In this document: positions 47,086-55,734 of the stretch, piece by piece | How the letters are laid out: every line of letters starts with the position of its first letter | Numbering within the stretch: the stretch's first letter is position 1 | Origin: Caprella mutica | Taxonomy: Eukaryota > Arthropoda > Malacostraca > Amphipoda > Caprellidae | Assembly (NCBI GenBank): GCA_947561585.1 | Contig: CANNZV010000270.1 | Location: forward strand, 282,240-346,239 | Direction: 5' to 3' | Length of the DNA stretch: 64,000 bases | Program-made: the position numbers and the translations under genes | The notes under the pieces: generated by a model | What the model saw: only the letters and a program-made list of their open reading frames with translations | Told to the model about the DNA's origin: nothing | Databases searched by the model: none

Positions 47086-47737
47086 CCTATTTGACGACCC
47101 CCACCAAATTTAATTTAAATTAATTTTTTCTTATGTACTTTTGTCTATAGAACCCGAAAATCATAAGGGTTTGGAGTTATTTATTTCCTATGTATTACTA
47201 AAGGATTGAGAACTTTAAAAAAACTAGTTTTAACGCTTTTTGGCCCATTTTGGACAAAGATATCCGTAATGTAGTTTGTTGTATCCGCTAGTTTGTTGTA
47301 CTGCACACTCCATGATTGATTAAAAACCTGGCAGGGGGGTATGGGGGGCGGCACGCCCCCCATTATATATGTATCAGTAATGAAGTGAAGTAATAAATGG
47401 AAAATATCATGGGAACTGGAAATATTCGATATAGGTATTTAGGGGGGAATGCCGCCCCAAAGCCCCCTGCCAGGTCATTGATCAATCATGAGGTGTGCAG
47501 TACAACCAACTAGCGGATAAAACAAACTACATTACCGTTTCTTGTTTCAATGAAAACACGAGTTTTTTTCAAAACTCTCAATCCTTAAGTAATACATAGG
47601 AAATAAATAACTTTAAACCCTCATATCTCAAAAAGTGTTAGTTTTTACAAAATACGGTTATGATTTTCGGATTTTATGGACAAAATGCATATAAAAATTA
47701 ATTTTAAATAAATTTGGTTGGGGTCGTTAAATGGGAA
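47086..47737. mobile_element. Foldback-type element with about 290-bp inverted arms
   Basis: The left arm (from TTTGACGACCCCCACCAAAT to CCTGGCAGGGGGGTATGGGG) is the diverged inverse of the right arm (GCCCCCTGCCAGG ... TTTGGTTGGGGTCGTTAAAT). About 60 bp of loop separates them. The arms share landmark strings such as GTAATGTAGTTTGTT, CAATCATG/CATGATTG and TTATTTATTTCCTATGTATT. A 60-codon frame over the left arm is incidental. It sits between the two Rep-related loci. Confidence 0.8.
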
Positions 47738-47894
47738 ATATCCAATAGTTTCTTCCTACCGTCTTTATAATGATAATAATACGACACTAATTATTGTCTA
47801 TTGTAAGGTCTATACTAACCCAGAATTCATTATATAGAATAGTAATTTTATATATCAAACAAAAGGACATATCGTAGACGTAAAATGTAATTCA

Positions 47895-48410
47895 ATAACA
47901 AGGAGCTGAAATAAGCAGTGCATAAGAAAATTGGCTCCATGAACAAAGTCTTCTAACAATGCTTATGAATGCAAAAAAGGTAATTTATTATTATTAATGC
48001 AATCATATAAATCACATAATTTAGGAATGAGAAAAAAAGCACACAAGCACCGGCGACTGCACTCATAGATGGAAAAGAATAATGAAGGCTTATTTTTTAT
48101 GTTCAATAAGAAGATAAATTATAAATATATTAAAAATAAGATAGTAGAGGGGTTTAAAGTCTGCTGTGGAATCAAAGGCCATATCGCTGACGCTGAAATT
48201 AAGTACAAGATACCTCAAGAAGCAGTCAAAAAGGAAAGTGACTCCATAAACCAAGTCGATGACCATTAGTCAGTAGTGACAATGCTCATGGATGCAGAAA
48301 AGCTACTCTATGAATGCAGTCACTTACCAAGGAATGTGACAAAACGGGACACAAGCACCGGTGGCTGCACTAACGGATGGAAGAGGAAAATGAAGAGGTG
48401 ATAGTAAATG
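47895..48410 (+). pseudogene. Dispersed repeat F, two decayed copies in tandem
   Basis: Copy pieces at 47,895-48,095 and 48,148-48,410 share AGCACACAAGCACCGGCGAC-like and GGATGGAA...AATGAAG strings and the GGCTCCATGAACAAAG phrase also found at 28.1 kb. A residual frame (48,069-48,269: GFKVCCGIKGHIADAE) is broken. Possibly remnants of a transposon ORF; family not recognised. Confidence 0.55.
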
Positions 48411-48680
48411 AAGCCTACGAGCCTACCTAACACATAAATCCAAGACCTCGTAGTTGAAGAACATAATCCTAGCGCTACCCTAGCGTAAATATGAAAAAAG
48501 ACAATCCATAATCCAAATTAAAATAGTTCGGGGCTTAAAAGAACGCTAGGTTAGTCATATGATCGAATATAAATTTGCAAAACATTTATTACTCTTAAGA
48601 AGCAAGGTTCAACAAAAACGGTTGAATAGGATTGGGAATCTAATACCTATATAAATTGAACAACTACTTGCACCCTCTCT
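48411..48680. other. Intergenic, nothing recognised
   Basis: No exon or repeat. Confidence 0.3.
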
Positions 48681-48681
48681 A

Positions 48682-48910
48682 GGGTCACGCAGGTAAATTG
48701 CGGCCCTTTAATTTTTAATTGCGGCCCTCTAAGAGAGTCTCTAAAATATTCTGAATCGAAATTACATTTAAATCTTGCAAAACTATCAAAAGAAGCTCGG
48801 TGCATTCTATAACTCATTAATTTAAGTTTTGACGTGTGTTTTGAAGCTATGATATTTCAGTTGTTAGAGGCCACAGTTAGTGAGTGGGCCGTAATTTACC
48901 TGCGTGACCC
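48682..48910. mobile_element. MITE family I, TA-GGG ends
   Basis: Starts TA-GGGTCACGCAGGTAAATT and ends AATTTACCTGCGTGACCC-TA, with GCGGCCC/GGGCCG just inside. TIR about 26 bp, 229 bp long, no ORF. Confidence 0.85.
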
Positions 48911-50238
48911 TATATACCTTGGTCTTCATACATTATTTATAACAATGTATGAATAACTAATAACAGACCAAAAGTAATCACCACAAATAACTAATGTCTA
49001 CTACATTTTAAATTATACATATACTTGTAAGGTACTCACATACGATAGAAGATGCACGATGAAGCATCTTAACTACAAGACAATCTTTAGTTCACTGCAT
49101 AGCTTTATTGTACGAATTTACTTCATAATGAAATATAGTGGTTATTGGCAACTCAGCTAGCCACACTCTTTAGCCATTGAAATTACTGAAAGTAAAACGG
49201 CCAATTTGTGAATATCTCATTTTCTTTTTATGGAGACATTTATATGAAGATCTGTCTGGATCAAACGATTTGCTATTAAAAATGCTACAGAGTTGTGCCC
49301 CTTAGAGCGACAAATAAAAAACATCAAAAAAGATATAGAAGGTTTTCGTTTTTCCGGCTATATTAGTATTACAGCGAACCCAACCCCAAGCCCAGCCACA
49401 CTTTAACCTGGAAGAGGTGTTATTTTGGGCATTAGTGTTGCCATCGTAATTGACATGGTGTTGCCACTTATATTTTGTTTATACTTTCCCTATGAACCAT
49501 ACAATATACTTTATATTATTAGATAACTTAGATTATGAAATTAGTGTATATATCATATTTCCAAATACTCAGTTTGATCGATTTAAGTAGCTCTTGAGTG
49601 TATTATAGTTGATCCATTTATAATAGTTTAAATAAATGGAATTCTTGGAAGCGATTAGTATTGCAAGTATTTAAATTAATGAATCCTTATTGAATAGCTA
49701 AATACAATCAGAATTATGATAATTAAATACTATTTTTGTATTCATAAATTTGACCATTTAAATTGTAATAGTGAGTTTTTCTGTTAGAACTGTTTTCTGT
49801 ACCGTTTCTTGAATTTCCTAAAGTAATAAGCATTTCATCATTCGAAAATAGTATATCATTAATATGCAAATATATTTTCCAGTTGCGAAGAAGAAAAGTA
49901 GTATTTGTGGCAATGGAATAATGATAATAGCTCTCGAGTGATTAAGAAATTGTTCAAATTAGAATAATAATTGATATAGGAATTAGATATGAAATAATTT
50001 ACAATTCTATGATTTGTATACTTAATGACTAGTTATCTGAATAATACATTTTTCGAAAAAGTAATTTTGAAACCATATTTTGTTACTTGGGAATTAACTA
50101 CAACTAATCATTCAGCATTCATTAAAAAATATTTCTCATTATTGAATTCTGGTGTATTTGCAAATCTGCCTTCACTTGTTTAAAAAACTGACGAGAATAT
50201 TTCGAATTAGTGAAGTGTCAGTGTATGAACCATAAATA
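48911..50238. other. Upstream region of the Rep gene
   Basis: AT-rich with no other gene. A TAGTATTAC string lies at 49,364-49,372. Just before the Rep ATG a TTTAAAAAA (50,180) and a TCAGTG (50,217) could be a TATA-like box and initiator, about 37 bp apart, giving a very short 5' leader. Weak. Confidence 0.3.
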
Positions 50239-50575
50239 ATGGCAACAACATCAGTAGTGCAGCGCTCAAGATGGGTTCTCACCCTTCATAATTACGATGT
50301 GACTACCGATTATAAGCAATATCTCATGAATCCTACATTTAAAATTCGTAGAGCTGTAATCGGAAAGGAGGTCAGTGAGAATAATGTTCATCACATTCAA
50401 GGGTATATCGAGTATGAAAGAAGTTATCGTCTTAGTCATTGTAGAAAAGTGCTTTGTGCAGCTCACTGGGAAGCTGCTTCAGGTTCATCTTTGGTCAATT
50501 ATAGATATTGTACTAAGGGTGGAACTTTTTTCACGATTGGAGACTTCGCAAAAGAAGAAGCTGGAAGCTGTTCTG
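50239..50575 (+). CDS. rep: Rep exon 1: HUH endonuclease domain
   Basis: 112 codons plus one base. Motif I WVLTLHN (residues 12-18), motif II HHIQGYIE (51-58, H52 and Q54 as metal ligands), AHWEAASGS (75-83, the usual HWExA stretch), motif III YCTK (90-93: catalytic Tyr90 and Lys93). All key residues are present. Donor TCTG|GTAAGTTACG. ATG at 50,239 is chosen because motif I starts 11 residues in, as usual for the family. Confidence 0.9.
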
Positions 50576-53218
50576 GTAAGTTACGGTTTTATTAATAATA
50601 TTTCTTGTATAATTTTCCTTCGCTTAATTTGGTTATTCATTCGATTTAGTCTACTCTTTCCTCATCACTTTAGCTTCGTCATTTATCTGATTTAGTCTAC
50701 TCTTTCCTCATCACTTTAGCTTTGTCATTTATTTGATTTAGTCTACTCTTTCCTCATCACTTTAGCTTAGTCATTCATTCGATTTAGTCTACTCTTTCCT
50801 CATCACTTTAGCTTCGTCATTTATCTGATTTAGTCTACTCTTTCCTCATCACTTTAGCTTTGTCATTTATTTGATTTAATCTACTCTTTCCTCATCACTT
50901 TAGCTTCGTCATTTATCTGATTTAGTCTACTCTTTCCTCATCACTTTAGCTTCGTCATTTATCTGATTTAGTCTACTCTTTCCTCATCACTTTAGCTTTG
51001 TCATTTATTTGATTTAGTCTACTCTTTCCTCATCACTTTAGCTTTGTCATTTATTTGATTTAGTCTACTCTTTCCTCATCACTTTAGCTTCGTCATTTAT
51101 CTGATTTAGTCTACTCTTTCCTCATCACTTTAGCTTCGTCATTTATCTGATTTAGTCTACTCTTTCCTCATCACTTTAGCTTCGTCATTTATTTGATTTA
51201 GTCTACTCTTTCCTCATCACTTTAGCTTTGTCATTTATTTGATTTAGTCTACTCTTTCCTCATCACTTTAGCTTTGTCATTTATTTGATTTAGTCTACTC
51301 TTTCCTCATCACTTTAGCTTTATTAATTATTTAGTGAATCTTTTGCGACTGTCATTCTAAGTCATATTTGTTTCATTGTCTATAAGATTCCGTACATTCT
51401 TCTGTTGGACAATGAGTAATGTGTAATTTTTCCCTATAACAATAATTCATTTTAAAAATGTTTGCAGATGGAATACGAAACATGACAGTGCCGTTGCTGC
51501 TTCGGGGACTCTTGCATCCAAAAACTGCTGCGCAAGTCAAAGTAAGCAAAGATTACTTTGAGCGCCACAGTTGTTTTGACAAAGTGACTGTCATGATTAA
51601 GAATATGGAGAAAAATAGTTCTCTTTTTGAGAATTGGAAGGGGAAAAAACTGTACCTATGGCAATATCAGTGTTTGACAATGATAATGAAGCAATCTGAT
51701 AGGAAGATCATGTGGGTCACTGATTTGGAAGGTAATAAGGGCAAAAGCTATCTTGCCCAATATTTGTCAACTCTCTACGGCTTCACCATAATCGAAGGTT
51801 CAATGTCTAGTCGTGATGCTGCATTCTTTGTAGGAGATGAATCTCGTGGATTTTGTATAGATGTATCGCGCTCTTCGATCAGTAATTTTGATTATTCTAC
51901 TCTGGAGAGCTTGAAGAATGGTAAGTGTATTTTGAGGTAGTTAATTTTAAATAATTAAAATTACTTTTCCTCTTTCATTCATGAAATGGTACTTTTCTCT
52001 CTTAGGATTTTTGATGTCAGGAAAGTATGCTGGCAGAGTGAAGAGATTTCCCATCATGCCTGTCATAGTTTTCTCCAATGCTTATCCTAATTATGCAGCG
52101 CTCTCGTCGGACAGGTGGGATGTATACCTACTGGGATCTAGTCCTTTTCTTGACTTGTCTAAAGATGCTATCATCAGTCCGAGAGAAAAGTTCCCATTTA
52201 TTGAACCCTGCAGACCACCTGATTTGTCCGAAGACTTTGATTTGCGCGAGTTTCTTGAGATAAATCTGCCTAATTTAATGAATCTTTCAACTCATTTAAC
52301 TGGTAAGTTTGAATATTTCGAAGACATCATATATTTTAATTATTATTTACTATGGTTTATTTTATTTGTATTTATAATCTTTATAGGTTCGATTCCAGTC
52401 ATTCCAGTTGGTGAAGCAGGACCAAGCACCACCAAGCACCATAATCATGACAATCAAAATACTATGGAACGAGTGGCTATTGACGAGACTTTACCATCGC
52501 AATCTATCGAAGTTATGACAGAACCGATTCCAGTGCACCACAAGAAACCAGTCGATTGTCCACATAAAGACATTGGTAATATTTAATATTCATTTGAGAT
52601 ATATATTATTAAATTTAAATTATTAAACCCATTACTCTTAATTTTATTACTAAATTATTTATTTTTACAGAAATTACTTCGAAAGGTTGCAATTGTGTAA
52701 GAAAGCGATCCAGTTACACCAGTGTGGAGAATGATTTGATTCCAGAAGACGACAGCAGAGTTCCAATGCCCCTTGCAAGAATAACAGATGAAGAGGTACA
52801 GGAACCCGTTTCACCTGTGCAAAATGATGAGCAACAAGAATCAACTGAACTAATGATTGAAAATCTTGATTCAGAAAATTCATCTATGGAAATCCTAAGG
52901 TCTCCAATATATATGGCAAGAGACTTTCTTTCACCTATTCCTGTGATCAAATCCCCTTCTCATAGCTATATCTCACAGCCTACAACCAATGATAATAATG
53001 ATTCATCTGTGACCATTGAAGAGGTCTTTGATAGTGATTCAGACTGGGAAACCATCCCTAAAAATCTTCCAAAATGCATCAAGAACACAAGGGGCCAAAA
53101 GAAAAAGAGATCTTCGAAGAAGTTCTCCTTCAGTGACAGCCCCACCGATATACCCTCACAGAGCAGAATAGTATTTGATGGTGATGGGCAAATGTCGTGC
53201 AAAAAACTAAAGAAATGA
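50239..53218 (+). CDS. rep: CRESS-DNA-type replication initiator (Rep): HUH endonuclease plus SF3 helicase, five exons
   Basis: Exons 50,239-50,575; 51,468-51,920; 52,006-52,302; 52,387-52,575; 52,671-53,218. Every intron is GT..AG, every junction is phase 1, and the total is 1,824 bases (607 codons plus stop) with no frameshift. The N-terminus has the three rolling-circle motifs and the middle has Walker A, Walker B, motif C and the arginine finger, in family order. Family knowledge: such proteins nick a single-stranded origin and unwind DNA for rolling-circle replication of small circular genomes and related plasmids. Viral Reps are about 300-350 residues; this one has about 300 extra residues at the C-terminus. 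Four spliceosomal introns mean it is expressed as a nuclear gene or belongs to a eukaryotic mobile element, not a fresh viral insertion. AATAAA follows at 53,282. Its exon 3-4 block is shared with the recombinase locus. Confidence 0.9.
50640..51320 (+). repeat. Satellite in Rep intron 1, 46-bp unit, about 15 copies
   Basis: Unit GATTTAGTCTACTCTTTCCT then CATCACTTTAGC and TTCGTCATTTATCT. It fills most of the 892-bp intron. A related 47-bp array lies downstream of the gene at 53,530-54,155 in the same orientation; CCTCATCACTTTAG is invariant between them. Each unit contains an acceptor-like CATCACTTTAG, though the real acceptor is probably at 51,467. Confidence 0.95.
51468..51920 (+). CDS. rep: Rep exon 2: start of SF3 helicase domain, Walker A and B
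   Basis: Acceptor TTTGCAG. Walker A EGNKGKS (G201-S206 of the spliced protein) and Walker B GFCIDVSR (Asp244), followed by YSTLESLKNG, the family's conserved stretch before motif B'. It ends at donor AATG|GTAAGT, splitting a Gly codon. Confidence 0.9.
52006..52302 (+). CDS. rep: Rep exon 3: helicase motif C and arginine finger
   Basis: Starts FLMSGKYAGR (the usual xxSGKY stretch), then motif C VIVFSNAYPN (residues 283-292, Asn288 the sensor) and LSSDRW with Arg300 as the arginine finger. The last 94 bases are duplicated at 46,541-46,634. Joins exon 2 across an 85-bp intron ending CTCTCTTAG. Confidence 0.88.
52387..52575 (+). CDS. rep: Rep exon 4: shared exon
   Basis: 63 codons of Pro/Thr/His-rich sequence (GSIPVIPVGEAG...). 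It follows an 84-bp intron that contains no in-frame stop, so intron retention would also be translatable. It is duplicated at 46,456-46,268, where it leads to the recombinase instead of exon 5. Domain unknown. Confidence 0.8.
52671..53218 (+). CDS. rep: Rep exon 5: acidic C-terminal tail with nuclear-localisation-like cluster
   Basis: 182 codons after acceptor TTTTTACAG. A CNCVRKRS start, a long acidic Ser-rich part (NLDSENSSMEIL, EEVFDSDSDWET), then a basic cluster RGQKKKRSSKK (residues 566-576) that could be a nuclear localisation signal, and a KKLKK end. No homology recognised. Stop TGA at 53,216. Confidence 0.75.
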
Positions 53219-53281
53219 GATGATAAATTTAGATGGTGAATTTAATCAAATTTGTTCAAATTGATGTTATTCAATTTTTGA

Positions 53282-53287
53282 AATAAA
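53282..53287 (+). terminator. Poly(A) signal of the Rep gene
   Basis: AATAAA 64 bases after the stop codon, in AT-rich 3' UTR. Confidence 0.6.
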
Positions 53288-53529
53288 AAAAATGCTATTG
53301 TTAAGTTTACCTAGAAATCACCGGAATTGATAGCTGAACTGATAAATTCAGTTGAATTTTCCTACAGCTTTGTTTCTTTAATTACTATTATTTTACTCAA
53401 TATTACAAGTTTTCAAATTATGTATAGCTGTTTACCTTCCCTTTCTTTTATATTATAAAAATGAAACATTTGACTGAAGAAAAAATCGTAATTTTTAGTT
53501 TTATTCTAGCTACTCATTGGACTTTGACT

Positions 53530-54155
53530 TAAATTTATTCGATTTAATCTACTCCTTCCTCATCACTTTAGTTTCGTAATTTATTAGATTTAGTTTACTT
53601 ATTTCCTCATCACTTTAGTTTCGTAATTTATTAGATTTAGTTTACTTATTTCCTCATCACTTTAGTTTCATAATTTATTAGATTTAGTTTACTTATTTCC
53701 TCATCACTTTAGTTTCATAATTTATTAGATTTAGTTTACTTATTTCCTCATCACTTTAGTTTCATAATTTATTAGATTTAGTTTACTTATTTCCTCATCA
53801 CTTTAGTTTCATAATTTATTAGATTTAGTTTACTTATTTCCTCATCACTTTAGTTTCATAATTTATTAGATTTAGTTTACTTATTTCCTCATCACTTTAG
53901 TTTCATAATTTATTAGATTTAGTTTACTTATTTCCTCATCACTTTAGTTTCGTAATTTATTAGATTTAGTTTACTTATTTCCTCATCACTTTAGTTTCAT
54001 AATTTATTAGATTTAGTTTACTTATTTCCTCATCACTTTAGTTTCATAATTTATTAGATTTAGTTTACTTATTTCCTCATCACTTTAGTTTCATAATTTA
54101 TTAGATTTAGTTTACTTATTTCCTCATCACTTTAGTTTCGTCATTCATTGGATTC
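53530..54155 (+). repeat. Satellite 3' of Rep, 47-bp unit, about 13 copies
   Basis: Unit GATTTAGTTTACTTATTTCC then TCATCACTTTAG and TTTCATAATTTATTA. It is closely related to the intron-1 array, but the two arrays have been homogenised separately; the outermost units are intermediate. Confidence 0.95.
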
Positions 54156-54216
54156 AAATCATTTAATTAAAAAAATAATAGAAGTGTACAAAAATAATTA
54201 ATTTCAATGATTTTAG

Positions 54217-54315
54217 CCACATGAATTCTAACTCGAAACAATCAAACTATAAATGCAACACCTGTGAAAATTCAGAACCTGACCACACCGAACCAATTAT
54301 TGGAAGTTATAGGGG
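54217..54315 (+). CDS. Candidate small exon, Cys/His-containing
   Basis: Acceptor-like CAATGATTTTAG, then an ATG after four bases, 31-32 codons including KCNTCENSEPDHTEP, then GG|GTAAGTTACG, which is also the left end of a family-A MITE. It could be an alternative 3' exon of the Rep gene with the 47-bp satellite as intron, or chance. Low confidence. Confidence 0.25.
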
Positions 54316-55320
54316 TAAGTTACGAGTTATCGCACAACTACACATTTTCGAACATATAAGAAGAAAGGATATCATTGAACCTTTTAACTCGTTATTTCAG
54401 TTAGTAGTAAACGAGTAAAATTGTGAAATTACTTTTTTCGGTAAATTCCTAGTTCACGTCCCTATTTCATTTAGGGACGTGAACTAGGAAGGGGGTAGAT
54501 TTAAAAAGAAATTCCTTATATTTAATTACCTACCTTATATATCCGATTAAAATATATTGCACAAAAAATATTAATTAACAGAAAATCTTAACTACATATA
54601 TAAATAATACCAAAAGGGAATATATAAAAATATATAGTATCTTCAAACTACATGGATATTACCACAAATGAAATGTTTGAAATTCAGCAAATTTAATATA
54701 ATAGTTTTGAAAACAAAAAACTTAAGATGTATGACATACGTTGTTTGAATATACTCGATATTGAACTGTCTGTTCGAGATTGGACTACCTGTGAAAAGCT
54801 CCTCAAAGATAACTTACTCAATAAAAAATGAAAACGAAATAGGACGTTTACCACCTTCCTATAGTTTACGTCCCTAAATCAATTAGGAACGTGAACTAGG
54901 AATGGAGTATTTGCATCGGTTCCTAGTTCACGTCTCTAAATGAAATAGAGACGTGAACTAGGAAGGGGGTATTTGCATCGGTTCCTAGTTCACGTCTCTA
55001 AATGAAATAGGGACGTGAACTAGGAAGGGGGTATTTGCATCGGTTCCTAGTTCACGTCTCTAAATGAAATAGAGACGTGAACTAGGAAGGGGGTATTTGC
55101 ATCGGTTCCTAGTTCACGTCTCTAAATGAAATAGAGACGTGAACTAGGAAGGGGGTATTTGCATCGGTTCCTAGTTCACGTCTCTAAATGAAATAGGGAC
55201 GTGAACTAGGAAGGGGGTATTTGAATCGGTTCCTAGTTCACGTCCCTAATCAAAATAGGGTGAGAGTGTGTACCCTTTTTTTTCATAATATTCGGAAATG
55301 AGGAATTGTGCGATAACATG
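54313..55320. mobile_element. MITE family A-like element expanded by a hairpin array
   Basis: Left end GGGTAAGTTACGAGTTATCG; right end GAGGAATTGTGCGATAACATG, a diverged inverse. At about 1 kb it is far longer than other copies because of the hairpin repeats inside. Confidence 0.55.
54446..55252. repeat. Array of stem-loops, 62-bp unit
   Basis: One hairpin at 54,446-54,491, then from about 54,865 seven units. Each is a stem TTCCTAGTTCACGTCTCT paired with AGAGACGTGAACTAGGAA, a nine-base AAATGAAAT loop, and a GGGGGTATTTGCATCGG spacer. Some units have AGGGACG, giving a G-T wobble in the stem. Confidence 0.9.
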
Positions 55321-55329
55321 TATGGAAAA

Positions 55330-55510
55330 TTTTATGTAGGGAGAATTAGGTGTTGGAAAAATAGATGATGGGAATATTACATGTTTGGAATATTAAATGT
55401 TTGGAATATTAAATGTTGGGAATACTACATGTTGGAATATTAAATGTTTGGAATATTAAATGTTGGGAATATTAAAAGTTAGGAATATTAAATGTTGGGA
55501 ATATAAGATG
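55330..55510. repeat. GGAATATTAAATGTT tandem repeats
   Basis: About ten 15-17-bp units such as GGAATATTAAATGTTT, irregular. Confidence 0.8.
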
Positions 55511-55734
55511 TATTGAAAAATTTAGTAGATCATATTAAAAATAAGTTAACTAACTATTATAGAAATGCATAAATTATACACTACCTATTATATATTCATA
55601 TCAAATAATACGTAAAGATAAAGACTTTTATTCACTAACTATAAATAGAAAGTAATTATCAATAACAAGAGCGTTAAGTTATTACATGTAACACGTTAAT
55701 TCACCATTAAATAGAGCAATCATAACTTGGTGAG

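Noticed and set aside
50266..50695. Alternative frames over Rep exon 1 on both strands
   Set aside because: They lack any motif, and the +1 frame with HUH motifs explains the sequence.
52387..52398. GGTTCGATTCC, resembling a tRNA T-loop
   Set aside because: It is the start of Rep exon 4 after a splice acceptor, is repeated in the duplicate copy, and no cloverleaf can be formed around it.
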